A stretch of DNA of 42,097 nucleotides from Bacteroidota bacterium (GCA_016718875.1 JADKBL010000036.1:1-42097), one strand, 5' to 3'. Numbered from the stretch's first letter, positions 16,970 through 25,692 are shown. Translations and numbers: made by a program. Notes: a model not told the origin generated them from the sequence alone.

Positions 16970-18085
16970 TTAGTAAACGCATTCCCTGGCTGCTTCAGCC
17001 ATAATTTTGATATTTTCAACGGGAGTCTCAAAGAAATGATCGGAGCAGGCACAAATATATCCACCGTCATAACCTACTTTTTCAAAAAGCGTATGGACCA
17101 TTTTCCTGATCTTTTCAGGAGTACCGTCAGTTAATACATTGAACTGGTCAATTCCGCCAATAAGAGTGATCCGGTTACCGACTTTCTCCTTAACCTCCCA
17201 GGGTTCCTGGTTTCCTCCTATGCTCACAGGGGCAAGGGTTTCCGAGCAGTCTGCCCCGTTGGCAATAATGTGTTCTTCAATTCCATAGGTCCCGCCGCAG
17301 GTATGATAGGTGATCTTAAAGCCGAGATCATGAAGAGCATCATGCATCCTTTTATCATAAGGAAGGCAAAACTCCTTATGCATATCAGGAGAGATAAGTG
17401 TTGAGGATGCTGATCCGCCTCCTGTTTCAATCAGGTCAAATTTTGCACCTTTCATCGATTCGACGAACTGCAGCTTTTTATTCAGCAGAATCTCCATTAA
17501 TTCATGAACCCACTCCGGACTCATCATCGTTTTAATAATCAGTTCATTGATGTCCATCAGACATGCAGCATGCTGCCAGCATCCTGCCTGGTCGCCCCAG
17601 ACAAATCCTCGTACAATTCCGCTGTCGCCAGTTTCGTTATATACCTTTTCAAGAGGCTTCTTATCGAGCATGGGGACAGGCATATATTTTCTAATAAGGT
17701 CTATATCTTCATCCTTTTTGATCAGGTACTCTGTTATCCATGTGGTTTTTCTGTTTCCTGCACTCTTGTAAGTAAGGTTTCCCTCAGGTGTTTTTATTGT
17801 ATGATGATAGACCCTGTTATCAGGATGGTTGTTTAAAATAACCGCTTCATCCTTCCATTCCGGAGTCGAGAATTTTGCAAAATCAGCATCAACAAGCCAG
17901 AATTGTCCCATATCGGCAAAATACTGTATTGCCGCATCCATGCCTACCTGTTTGAAAGCTTCCAGAGGTGTTATCCCGTTCATGTAGGTATCGAGGTGGT
18001 AACCCTGCCATTGATGCACTGTTACCGGAAGCCTGTCAGGCTTTTCCCCATTTATGGCACACATCATTCTTTCCTTGGAATTCAT
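16970..18085 (-). CDS. Uroporphyrinogen decarboxylase (URO-D) family protein
   Basis: Cytoplasmic TIM-barrel protein of the URO-D superfamily, in the branch related to corrinoid methyltransferases (MtaA/CmuA) more than to HemE. I place the start at 18085 (MNSKERMMCAINGEKPDRLP, the standard opening of this group); the longer frame upstream is hydrophobic and repeat-adjacent. A zinc-type motif H261-T-C263 in KITYHTCGGTYG and a later Cys/His patch CACSDHFF (about 345-350) match the metal site of the methyltransferase branch, and the heme-type N-terminal Arg signature is absent. At 371 residues it is full length. It is the first gene of a two-gene operon with the sialidase-like gene. Similar proteins often sit in glycan-utilisation loci with unknown role; demethylation of a methylated sugar is one possibility. 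Confidence 0.85.
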   Translation of the reverse strand: MNSKERMMCAINGEKPDRLPVTVHQWQGYHLDTYMNGITPLEAFKQVGMDAAIQYFADMGQFWLVDADFAKFSTPEWKDEAVILNNHPDNRVYHHTIKTPEGNLTYKSAGNRKTTWITEYLIKKDEDIDLIRKYMPVPMLDKKPLEKVYNETGDSGIVRGFVWGDQAGCWQHAACLMDINELIIKTMMSPEWVHELMEILLNKKLQFVESMKGAKFDLIETGGGSASSTLISPDMHKEFCLPYDKRMHDALHDLGFKITYHTCGGTYGIEEHIIANGADCSETLAPVSIGGNQEPWEVKEKVGNRITLIGGIDQFNVLTDGTPEKIRKMVHTLFEKVGYDGGYICACSDHFFETPVENIKIMAEAARECVY

Positions 18086-18134
18086 AGCATTGTGATATAA
18101 TTGAATAATGATGTTAAAAGTATAAAAAAAACAA

Positions 18135-18240
18135 TTTAACCACAGAGAACACAAAGAAAAACACAGAGGTCACAAAGAAATAATAATCAAAGTTTTAACT
18201 TTGTGTCCTTTGTGTGAACTTTGTGTCCTCTGTGGTTAAA
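18135..18240. repeat. Palindromic intergenic element with AACCACAGAG ends, copy 2
   Basis: Perfect 13-bp terminal inverted repeats TTTAACCACAGAG (18135-18147) and CTCTGTGGTTAAA (18228-18240). The left arm has units CACAGAG, CACAAAG, CACAGAG, CACAAAG; the right arm has the inverted units CTTTGTGT, three times, before the end. It lies between the two divergent genes starting at 18085 (-) and 18336 (+). Confidence 0.85.
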
Positions 18241-18300
18241 AATAAGTCAGACAAATAAGATATACCTGAATATTATCAGCATTTTATTTAGTTAATAATC

Positions 18301-18308
18301 TATTTTTG
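18301..18308 (+). promoter_or_regulatory. Candidate -7 box for the lipoprotein gene
   Basis: TATTTTTG matches TAnnTTTG, 27 nt upstream of the ATG at 18336. No clear TTTG is present at the -33 position. Confidence 0.35.
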
Positions 18309-18335
18309 TTTCAGATAAATTTTAAAGTTCAAATT

Positions 18336-19391
18336 ATGAGAAAGTACTTTTTACTGACCTGCATTTCATTAGGTCTGTTTTCATGTGTAAACAACACTAC
18401 CACAACAGAAAAACCTGAAACTAAACAACTGCCAGATACCACCGATATGACAAACAATTTTTACGATAACACCGAGGTTATTCCTCTGGTAATGAATGAT
18501 CTCATCATTGAAGGTGAGATTGCTAATCCCGGAAAAGTCGATTTTTCTGCTCTTCCGCAGCACTCCGTAATTGTTAAGGAAACATTGCTTGAAGAAACCG
18601 GCGGTGACAGATTCGTTGGGGCATACAGGTATGACGGATATTCATTATTTGATATTCTGAATGAGCGGATCATTAAAAAATTAAACAGTGAGGAGTTCAA
18701 TCCAATAATTGACCTTTATATTGAAGTTGAAAGTAAAACCGGTGAAAAGGTTGTATTCAGCTGGGGAGAGATCTATTATCCCAATAACCTTCATAAGATC
18801 ATAATTGCCGGTAGTGTATCGCGGATAGTACCTTCCAAAACAAAGGAGCTGTGGCCTTTGCCGGCTGCCTCAAAAATAGTTGCAGCAAGTGACCTGGTGA
18901 CAGAAAGGAATATATCTGATCCGGTTAAAATCACAGTAAAGTCAATCAGTAAATCCTTTAAGGTTGTAAAAGGAATGTCGCCGATGTACTCCAAGGAATT
19001 AAAGCTGTATGACGGAGATAAACAGCTTGGTATTATTTCACCCGTAAAAGAGAAGGAGGATATAACATTCTACACAATATTTTACGGAAGGGGAAGAGGC
19101 ATTCACAGCACATCTCCATTCAATGGTATGCTGCTGCGTAATATTCTGGGAGAGTACTATCATGTAAACAGGGAAAACCTGAGAATTGGAATGGTTTGTA
19201 TTGCTGGTCAGGATGGTTACAGGAGTGCAATATCATTTTCCGAACTCTTCAACCGGAATGATCAGCAGGAATTCCTCCTGGTCCGCACAGAGCCTGATGA
19301 AGACGGCGGATTGTTCAGGGTCTTTGCAGCTGCTGATTTTTTCTCTGACAGGGCTATTAAGTCGGTGAGTGAGATTCATTTGGTGAGGTGA
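18336..19391 (+). CDS. Lipoprotein with two molybdopterin-binding-like domains
   Basis: Exported lipoprotein of 351 residues. The ATG at 18336 gives MRKYFLLTCISLGLFSC with lipobox LFSC (Cys17) and a Thr-rich linker. Two related segments follow. The first (about 55-200, IEGEIANPGKVDFSALPQHS, then GAYRYDGYSLFDIL) has the pattern of the oxidoreductase molybdopterin-binding (SuoX-like) fold. The second (about 205-345) repeats it in looser form (SPFNGMLLRNILGEYYHV, then CIAGQDGYRSAISFSELFNR). I do not see the cofactor-coordinating cysteine context of true sulfite oxidases, so enzymatic activity is doubtful. A binding or structural role is as likely. The downstream neighbours, an ACT protein and a small barrel, do not clarify it. 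Confidence 0.6.
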   Translation: MRKYFLLTCISLGLFSCVNNTTTTEKPETKQLPDTTDMTNNFYDNTEVIPLVMNDLIIEGEIANPGKVDFSALPQHSVIVKETLLEETGGDRFVGAYRYDGYSLFDILNERIIKKLNSEEFNPIIDLYIEVESKTGEKVVFSWGEIYYPNNLHKIIIAGSVSRIVPSKTKELWPLPAASKIVAASDLVTERNISDPVKITVKSISKSFKVVKGMSPMYSKELKLYDGDKQLGIISPVKEKEDITFYTIFYGRGRGIHSTSPFNGMLLRNILGEYYHVNRENLRIGMVCIAGQDGYRSAISFSELFNRNDQQEFLLVRTEPDEDGGLFRVFAAADFFSDRAIKSVSEIHLVR

Positions 19392-19417
19392 GGGGGAGAC
19401 TGGGAGAATAGGAGACC

Positions 19418-19489
19418 GTAATACTGCAATACAGTAATACCGTAGTACCGCAATACCGCAATACCGCAATACCGCAATACCGCAATACA
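19418..19489. repeat. GCAATACC octamer array, nine units
   Basis: Nine consecutive 8-nt units of the form G(C/T)A(A/G)TAC(C/A/T). The last five (19450-19489) are nearly identical GCAATACC. It is preceded by GGGGGAGACTGGGAGAATAG (19392-19411). It fills the gap between the lipoprotein gene and the ACT-domain gene. Confidence 0.9.
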
Positions 19490-19533
19490 ATGATAACATT
19501 AATACCCTTCCCGGAAATTTTACAATATACCAG

Positions 19534-19881
19534 GTGAGTAACTACGCGAATATCCCACCTGAAATATTTAAATCGGAATTCTATTCTGTTACCAAAACCG
19601 GAGAGGAAATATCAATTATCTCTGATTGTACTGCAAAATTTCCTGATATCAAATCGAGTGAAGGCTGGAAGTGTTTCAGGGTGGAAGGTATCCTCGATTT
19701 TTCACTTGTCGGAATCATAAATGCAATTACCGGTCCGCTGAAAGACAATAAAATAACTGTCAATGTTCTTTCTACATTTAATACAGATTATATATTTGTA
19801 AAAAATGAATCATTCCGGACGGCGATAGAAGTTTTCAGGTTATCCGGATCAATTAATGTTAAAGAGAAAAACATAATATGA
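19534..19881 (+). CDS. Small ACT-domain protein
   Basis: Cytoplasmic 115-residue protein with a CASTOR/ACT_7-type ACT domain, a small-molecule (usually amino-acid) sensing fold. Landmarks are EFYSVTKTGEEISIISD, GWKCFRVEGILDFSLVGIINAIT and STFNTDYIFVKNESFRTAIEVFRLSG, which match the family from end to end. The start is GTG at 19534, since no in-frame ATG lies between it and the repeat array upstream. Its stop overlaps the start of the next gene (ATGA, 19878-19881), so translation is probably coupled. The ligand and any target are unknown. Confidence 0.85.
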   Translation: MSNYANIPPEIFKSEFYSVTKTGEEISIISDCTAKFPDIKSSEGWKCFRVEGILDFSLVGIINAITGPLKDNKITVNVLSTFNTDYIFVKNESFRTAIEVFRLSGSINVKEKNII

Positions 19882-20516
19882 AGGAAGTTCTGATACTAGC
19901 GATGTTGACTTATTTATTCAATTATGCAACAGCACAGGATAAAATTGAAACCAAAGACAAAAAGCAGCTTGATGTCAAGGTTCTGGAAAATACAGGAAAG
20001 TTTGTGAAATATATAATGTCCGATTATCCCGATGGACCGGTAATTTCCCTTAAGGCTAAAAGGATAGAGAGAATTGAATATAAGAACGGGGTTGTGGATC
20101 TTATGGGAAACCAGAATCCAAGAAAAGCCAGTCCATTAGGTATCAGTATCGGCGGAGGGAAGTGGGTCTCCTCAGCCGGACTTATGTTTACAGCCACAAT
20201 GGATTATTTCATTACGCCACAGATTGATATGGAAGTTAATATGGGGACTGATTCGCAGAAACCTTTTTATCTCTCTGCCGGTCCAAGGCTGCATATAAAT
20301 TCAGGCTATTCCGATAACAGGCTTACTCCTTTTACCGGCGCTCTTTTCGGCTATGAATATGGAAAAGAGTTTGTACAATTTCCTCTTGGTGTTAACTATA
20401 TCTATAAACTGAGTAAATGGAATTTCAACTTCTCCCTTAGTGTCAATGAGCTGATATTTTCCAATGAGTACCAGACTATCATAGAATTCAGGGGAGGATT
20501 GAGGTTTAAGCTTTGA
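19878..20516 (+). CDS. Small outer-membrane beta-barrel-like protein
   Basis: Exported protein of 212 residues with a Sec signal (residues 1-19, NYATAQ). After a short basic region (KDKKQLDVKVLENTGKFVKY, with IERIEYKNGVVDLMG) come alternating hydrophobic/aromatic strands (GISIGGGKWVSSAGLMFTAT, FYLSAGPRLHINSG, WNFNFSLSVNELIF) ending FRGGLRFKL, the terminal pattern of outer-membrane barrels. The 8-10 strands that can be counted suit a small porin-like or adhesin-like barrel. Its ATG overlaps the stop of the ACT gene. It converges with the sulfatase gene, leaving 4 nt between the stops. No specific function can be given. Confidence 0.7.
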   Translation: MKEVLILAMLTYLFNYATAQDKIETKDKKQLDVKVLENTGKFVKYIMSDYPDGPVISLKAKRIERIEYKNGVVDLMGNQNPRKASPLGISIGGGKWVSSAGLMFTATMDYFITPQIDMEVNMGTDSQKPFYLSAGPRLHINSGYSDNRLTPFTGALFGYEYGKEFVQFPLGVNYIYKLSKWNFNFSLSVNELIFSNEYQTIIEFRGGLRFKL

Positions 20517-20520
20517 AAAT

Positions 20521-21957
20521 CTATCTCGCGTTGAGCCATTTTTTCAGTTCATTTTCCATTTTGTCCTTTATTGCCGAATATCCGCTTTCATTTGCAAAGT
20601 TTTTAGCATCAGGTACTTTTTCAGACAGGTTATAGAGTTCGGTTTTCATTTCACCATTTTTCAGGAATCCCACACATTTCAGGCTGTCCTTAATATACAT
20701 AACCTGCCCGTTTTTTCCATTCGCAGAACCAATACTTGAAAATGTCTGATTCTCCCACTTTTTGCCCCCTTCAAGCAGCATTCGTAAAGACCTTGAATCA
20801 GCTGAATATGAACCCTCAGGCACTAAGGCATAGTCAAGAATTGTATTGTATAAGTCTATCAGGTTCACAACCTGCTGATTTCTTTTCCCTTGTTTTTCTT
20901 TTCCTGGAGCCTTGATAATTAACGGAACTCTGACACTACTTTCCAGCATTGTTCCTTTTCCCAGTTGTGAGAAATCACCCATATGATCTCCGTGATCGGA
21001 AGTGAAAACTATTAATGTGTTCTCCCATAATCCTTTATCTTTCAGTGCTTTTATAATCAGTCCGACCTGTTTGTCGATAGCACTTATATTTCCGCAGTAG
21101 GCAGCAATTATCTTCCTCCAGGTTTCTTCGGGCCATTCCGGTCTTATACCCGGCTGTGATCCGGGCTGTACTTTGCCGAATGTGGCCGGCAGGGTTATCT
21201 CTGCAGGATCGTACATCTTATCCCAGGGATCGCAGGTGGAGTAGGGATGATGAGGACCGAAAAATGAGACATGAAGAAAAAATGGTTGTTTCTTTTCGTA
21301 ATTCTCAATGAATGAAACAGCTTCATTACCAGTCCAGGTTGTTATCTGATGTTTGTCATCGGTCCAGCTCCAGCCCAGCCAGAACCTTGAGTCTTTTACC
21401 CCGCACTGCTCACTCTCCCCGGCAAGGGCCGCCAGGCGCTCCGGACTTATTCCCAGATCCTTTGCCGCCCATTTAAGGTAATCATTCTCAACTATCTCTT
21501 CCTTGTCATATAAATCGTATGGTGAATCGCAGATCCTCCGGAATTGAAATCCATGATCAGCGGTGACAGGCGTAAGATGAAGCTTCCCAATCATCCCGTT
21601 ATAATATCCGGCTTCCGTAAGCTTTGTTGTCAGAAGTACCGATTCGTTTTTAAGCTTAACCCAGTTTGTTGTTACACCGTTCCTGAGGGGATATTGTCCA
21701 GTAAATACTGCTGCTCTTGAGGGTCCGCTTACCGGTGATGCACAATATGCTGATGTGAAAACCGCCGAATGTTTTGCCAGTTCATCTAAATTTGGTGTCT
21801 TCAGCAGCGGATGACTCATAAAACCAAAATATCCGGCATTATGCTGGTCAGTCATTATAAACAGAATATTCGGCTTTGCCGGCGCTTTTGCATGTACATT
21901 GAGGGTAGTTGCTGCAACAGCAACACCTGAACAGAGAGTTAATAGTTTTAGCTTCAT
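20521..21957 (-). CDS. Ser-type sulfatase (family S1), exported
   Basis: Second sulfatase of the window, 478 residues. A Sec signal (about 1-23, LNVHA) carries no lipobox, so it is likely periplasmic. Metal site NILFIMTDQHN (D37); maturation motif S77-G-P-S-R81 followed by AAVFTG, again Ser-type; and IVFTSDHGDHMGD with the conserved HHPYST segment. It opens 11 nt after the stop of the GH106-like gene and is co-directional, so both probably act on the same sulfated glycan. An anaerobic formylglycine maturase encoded elsewhere is required. Confidence 0.92.
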   Translation of the reverse strand: MKLKLLTLCSGVAVAATTLNVHAKAPAKPNILFIMTDQHNAGYFGFMSHPLLKTPNLDELAKHSAVFTSAYCASPVSGPSRAAVFTGQYPLRNGVTTNWVKLKNESVLLTTKLTEAGYYNGMIGKLHLTPVTADHGFQFRRICDSPYDLYDKEEIVENDYLKWAAKDLGISPERLAALAGESEQCGVKDSRFWLGWSWTDDKHQITTWTGNEAVSFIENYEKKQPFFLHVSFFGPHHPYSTCDPWDKMYDPAEITLPATFGKVQPGSQPGIRPEWPEETWRKIIAAYCGNISAIDKQVGLIIKALKDKGLWENTLIVFTSDHGDHMGDFSQLGKGTMLESSVRVPLIIKAPGKEKQGKRNQQVVNLIDLYNTILDYALVPEGSYSADSRSLRMLLEGGKKWENQTFSSIGSANGKNGQVMYIKDSLKCVGFLKNGEMKTELYNLSEKVPDAKNFANESGYSAIKDKMENELKKWLNAR

Positions 21958-21968
21958 TTTGCTGTTAA

Positions 21969-23726
21969 TTATTTCACAGAAGTTTTTAAGTAATTTAATG
22001 AAACCGGTCCGATTAGTCCTGATTTAATACTTCCCCTGTACCTTGTTGGTATCGAGGTGTAGTTATTAGCCAGTGTATTGTAAATCAGTACTTCAATCCT
22101 GTTTTCACCCGCTTTTACATACTTTGTGATGTCAAATTTCCAGGGAGGGGAGACCCTTATGCCGGCACTTTTGCCATTTATAAACAGTTCTGCTGATGAG
22201 ACCAGTTCTCCAAAATCGATTTCGGTTTTACCTGTAAGTTTTTTCCCATCAATTGAAATGGTTTTGCTGTAAATGGCACCTCCTGAGTATGCTCTTAATC
22301 CGTCAATTTCCGACCAGTCACCCGGGGTGATCTCGCCTGTTCCGCATACCTGTTCAATGTATTCAGGAATTGCAGCAGCGCCTCTGTAGCCCGGCTGATA
22401 ATCAATTTTCAATGTAACATCGGAAATTCCCTGTTTAATATCCTTAACATTAATAACATAATCAGTCAGGCCATCTTTTCGCTTATCGCCCTGAATTACA
22501 TTTTGTTCACTGCCATTGATCCACACTTTCAGGTTGCCATAGGCTTTTAAGGCAAGAGATTTAAGTCCCGGAGCCGATCTGAATCTAAAAATTCCTGTTG
22601 ATATGCCATTGAGACTGCAATCAAACGGAAGAATACCCGTGTCTCCATACCATCGCATTGACACAGGTGTTTTTTCAGGTGCTTCAGCTTCAGGGATTCT
22701 GAACACAAGGTATGCAGTACATGCTTTATCATACAGGAGGACAACATTATTCGCCCCTTTACTGAGTGTTACCCTGCTTTTGTTTTTATCAGTCTGCTTC
22801 CCATTTATTAGAATTAAAGAAGGCTTTATGCTATCCGTAAGTATATCATATTCCCCATCATAAGGTGCAATCACAGAGGTCTGCAGAACATAGTAGTTTC
22901 CTCCCTTCTCAGGCACTCTGAATTTTGACATTTTAACTTCCCTGATATCACCCAGCCTGATGAAGTCATCATACAGACTTCCTTTCAGTCCGTGCCAGCC
23001 CTGGTGTCCGTAATCTCCTTCTACGCCATACCTCCACGAGAATGCATATTCTTCCCATTTATGTTTTTTCCCTGAGATCATAACTTCATTACCTGCCGGT
23101 GCCTTTGCAATTTTAAGAAGTTCCTCTGCTGAAGGTTTCTCCTTAAGCGGACCAAGCTTCATGAAATGAGGCCCGAATGAACAGGTTACTCTCTTCCAGG
23201 TACTGTCAATCCTGATCTCTTCACCAGAGTAATTAAGCAACTCTTTAAACCAGATCTGCCTTACCTGTGCCCCAAGCATCTCTTTCTTTGCAGGCAGCTG
23301 ATAATCACCCCACTGGTTGTCGAGCGATGGTTTTAATTCAAATTCCCAGCTTCCGTCAATGCTTACAGTTTCAGTAACTTCTCTTTTTTCAAGGATATTG
23401 TCACTCTTGTTTTTATTCCCGAATACAATTATTTGGATCTCCTTTTCAGTTAAGGGAAGTTCAACCTCGGTTCCTTTTTCTGTTTCACGACTGAAAGAGG
23501 ATATGTCGGAGGTCTTTCCTGTCCAGGGGTCCCACAGCTGAACATTGCCCTTTGAAATGAACCGGCATCTGCTTCCACCCGGGAAGTTGTACAGAGCATA
23601 AACATCTCTTTTTCCGATCACGCGGTGCATCACATACGGATTAGTATTTAGGTCAGACCCAATACTGAAATCCGGCTCATATCTGCCTGATATTGAACTG
23701 GCTGTCTCTTCCGGATCACTGATCAT
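21969..23726 (-). CDS. GH106-like enzyme, C-terminal part
   Basis: C-terminal half of a large glycoside hydrolase related to GH106 alpha-L-rhamnosidases. It begins in the middle of the canonical order (NTNPYVMHRVIGKRDVYALY, about residues 27-46) and then carries beta-sandwich domains (PLTEKEIQIIVFG; IDGSWEFELKPS) and a terminal galactose-binding-like module (AELFINGKSAGIRVSPPWKF). Its ATG overlaps the stop of the preceding frame by 4 nt (23723-23726). A frame shift of one base within 23738-23750 would fuse both halves into one protein of about 1,197 residues, the usual size for this family. I favour one broken gene over two coupled genes. Confidence 0.8.
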   Translation of the reverse strand: MISDPEETASSISGRYEPDFSIGSDLNTNPYVMHRVIGKRDVYALYNFPGGSRCRFISKGNVQLWDPWTGKTSDISSFSRETEKGTEVELPLTEKEIQIIVFGNKNKSDNILEKREVTETVSIDGSWEFELKPSLDNQWGDYQLPAKKEMLGAQVRQIWFKELLNYSGEEIRIDSTWKRVTCSFGPHFMKLGPLKEKPSAEELLKIAKAPAGNEVMISGKKHKWEEYAFSWRYGVEGDYGHQGWHGLKGSLYDDFIRLGDIREVKMSKFRVPEKGGNYYVLQTSVIAPYDGEYDILTDSIKPSLILINGKQTDKNKSRVTLSKGANNVVLLYDKACTAYLVFRIPEAEAPEKTPVSMRWYGDTGILPFDCSLNGISTGIFRFRSAPGLKSLALKAYGNLKVWINGSEQNVIQGDKRKDGLTDYVINVKDIKQGISDVTLKIDYQPGYRGAAAIPEYIEQVCGTGEITPGDWSEIDGLRAYSGGAIYSKTISIDGKKLTGKTEIDFGELVSSAELFINGKSAGIRVSPPWKFDITKYVKAGENRIEVLIYNTLANNYTSIPTRYRGSIKSGLIGPVSLNYLKTSVK

Positions 23727-25561
23727 GATGACATTGCTTTTCCGGAAAAAATTGAGGATGACAGTTTAATTATATCTTCGCTGTCCGCTCCCCTGAGCTC
23801 GGTAATCTCCGGGACTGATCCGATGCAAACAACCAAACCGCCTGCATTAATGAACTCTTCAATCTTCTTAAGGGAAGCATGGCGGATAATTTTCATCGAC
23901 GGTATTATCAGAACTTTGTATTGTTCACCTGCCACATGAAGCATCTTATCTTTAATTTCACACCGGGCAAGAGATTCATAATCAATGTAATCAAAGTCTA
24001 TTCCTTTGCTGTAGATATTTTCACCGGTTTTGAATGCAGCTTTAACTGACTTATCACCATCAACTCCTGCAACTACAGGTTCAGTTGGATAAAGAATCCC
24101 TACATCGCATCTGTGAACTCCCTGTGAAAGCAGGTAGGAGAGGCGTTCAGTGCAATCCATTAACGGACCAGCCTGTTGCCAGAACGGATTCCTGAAATGG
24201 TTATCAGGCGGGGCCCATTCCCACCAGCCCCCCATTGTGGAATAGTAGAGACCATGGAAGGACATCAGGTTGTAGCCTGCCACATAGTTTGCCAAAATGG
24301 CATCGGTAAGTGCAGCGGATGATGTTCCCCAACCACTGCTGTGAAAGCCTTCGAGCCAAACCCTTTGTCGTTCATAAAGGTGTGATATTGAGGCAGCAAC
24401 CTTTGCCTTGACAATATCCTTCGATAAGACCGGCTGATCCGATCCCGGACCCTGGTTCCATCTCTGTGTTCGGAAATAGTCTCCGAATTCAGCAACATCC
24501 CTGCCACGTCCGCCATGATCGCAACCGAAGATCATGCCTCTATCCTGGTGCCACTGGTAAACAGGCTTAAAGAAGTTCTCCTCACTGAGGCTTACAAGCA
24601 CATCATTATAATCTATTCTGATCTTTGGTGCGTCCGGTCCTGTATTGGCGTATAATGCATCCAGATAAGGGATTATGTCATATCCCTTTCTTTTTCTGAA
24701 TTCATCTGCGAAAAATCTGTTCCAGAGGTTCCCGCTAACCCTGAAATTAAGTTCATCGGAGAAGAAGAAGTTAAGTGCATCAGAACCCTGTCCGGGAAGA
24801 GCCTCCTCAAATTTTCCGAAGAAGTACTTATTATAGGCTTCACCGCTTTTGGGATGCATTGGGTCGTATGATGGAACTAGCTTTTGGGAATAAACTGTGA
24901 TTATCTTCTTGGCAGTATCTCCAAGGTTACATATGAGTCTTCCATTAATTATGAAGGAACTGAGGTCCTGTCTGCTCTCCGGTATTAAAGTGCTGTCTTT
25001 TAAAAATTTATAGGCAGTAACAGACAGGATATTTTCATCAAGTTTTATATCCGCTTTTCCTTTCAGGACCATAGAAGCGTGTTTCAAAACTGACCCGTTC
25101 ATGTCAGGATTGTTCTTTAGCGCTTCATCCATTGAAAATCCCTGTCCTATGCCTATTGTATAATCACTGAGGCTGACAGTCATTCCCCTTTTACGGGCTT
25201 CTGCCGAGAACCATTTGAAAAGATCCCACCATGCATCACTGAAAAGTGCCGGTTTACTCGGGTTTGACCAGCCATAAGCAAGTCCTCCATAGTCAAGGTG
25301 ACTGTAATTGATCTGCAGACTGGATATTTTTTTACCTGTCAGTTGATCAAGCTGCCACAGCAGCCTCTCCTTTGTAAGTGTATCTCCCTGCCACCAGTAG
25401 AAGGGAACTTCCCCATAACCTTTCGGAGGATTCCTGAAACCAGGGAGAACATCCATATCAGGACTCCTGTCTGGGTATCCAGCCGGTACTTCCGTATTAA
25501 ATGAACATTTCGTCAGGAGAACCTGCATGGCAAATAGCAGGAGAAATCTGGTGTGTTTCAT
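23723..25561 (-). CDS. GH106-like enzyme (alpha-L-rhamnosidase-related), N-terminal catalytic part
   Basis: Exported glycoside hydrolase-like protein. The start at 25561 (MKHTRFLLLF) gives a signal peptide ending near C20; the box LTKC is not a good lipobox. The rest is the catalytic barrel: FRNPPKGYGEVPFYWWQGD, GMTVSLSDYTIGIGQGFS, FFSDELNFRVSGNLW, DHGGRGRDVAEFG, WLEGFHSSGWGTS and LDQLTGKKISSLQINYSHLD. The barrel and the Rossmann-like segment (GILYPTEPV, KVLIIPSMKIIRHASLKKI) follow the order of GH106-type proteins. It is the first gene of a minus-strand set with the sulfatase. Substrate is unproved; rhamnose is an inference from the family. Confidence 0.82.
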   Translation of the reverse strand: MKHTRFLLLFAMQVLLTKCSFNTEVPAGYPDRSPDMDVLPGFRNPPKGYGEVPFYWWQGDTLTKERLLWQLDQLTGKKISSLQINYSHLDYGGLAYGWSNPSKPALFSDAWWDLFKWFSAEARKRGMTVSLSDYTIGIGQGFSMDEALKNNPDMNGSVLKHASMVLKGKADIKLDENILSVTAYKFLKDSTLIPESRQDLSSFIINGRLICNLGDTAKKIITVYSQKLVPSYDPMHPKSGEAYNKYFFGKFEEALPGQGSDALNFFFSDELNFRVSGNLWNRFFADEFRKRKGYDIIPYLDALYANTGPDAPKIRIDYNDVLVSLSEENFFKPVYQWHQDRGMIFGCDHGGRGRDVAEFGDYFRTQRWNQGPGSDQPVLSKDIVKAKVAASISHLYERQRVWLEGFHSSGWGTSSAALTDAILANYVAGYNLMSFHGLYYSTMGGWWEWAPPDNHFRNPFWQQAGPLMDCTERLSYLLSQGVHRCDVGILYPTEPVVAGVDGDKSVKAAFKTGENIYSKGIDFDYIDYESLARCEIKDKMLHVAGEQYKVLIIPSMKIIRHASLKKIEEFINAGGLVVCIGSVPEITELRGADSEDIIKLSSSIFSGKAMSS

Positions 25562-25692
25562 AAGAAGCGTTTTACCAAAGATAATAATCAGATTTGTTTC
25601 CAATTCGTCAAAGTAGAATTAGGTCGATGTATTTATTATATTTGTTCTGAACAGATAGTATTTAATAGTAGTTAGTCATAAGTTGTTAATAT

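Noticed and set aside
18086..18154. Longer start for the URO-D family protein
   Set aside because: The extra residues are hydrophobic and not part of the family; MNSKERMMCAINGEKPDR is the usual N terminus.
19418..19489. Possible CRISPR array
   Set aside because: The units are 8 nt and contiguous, with no spacers, and no cas gene is present.
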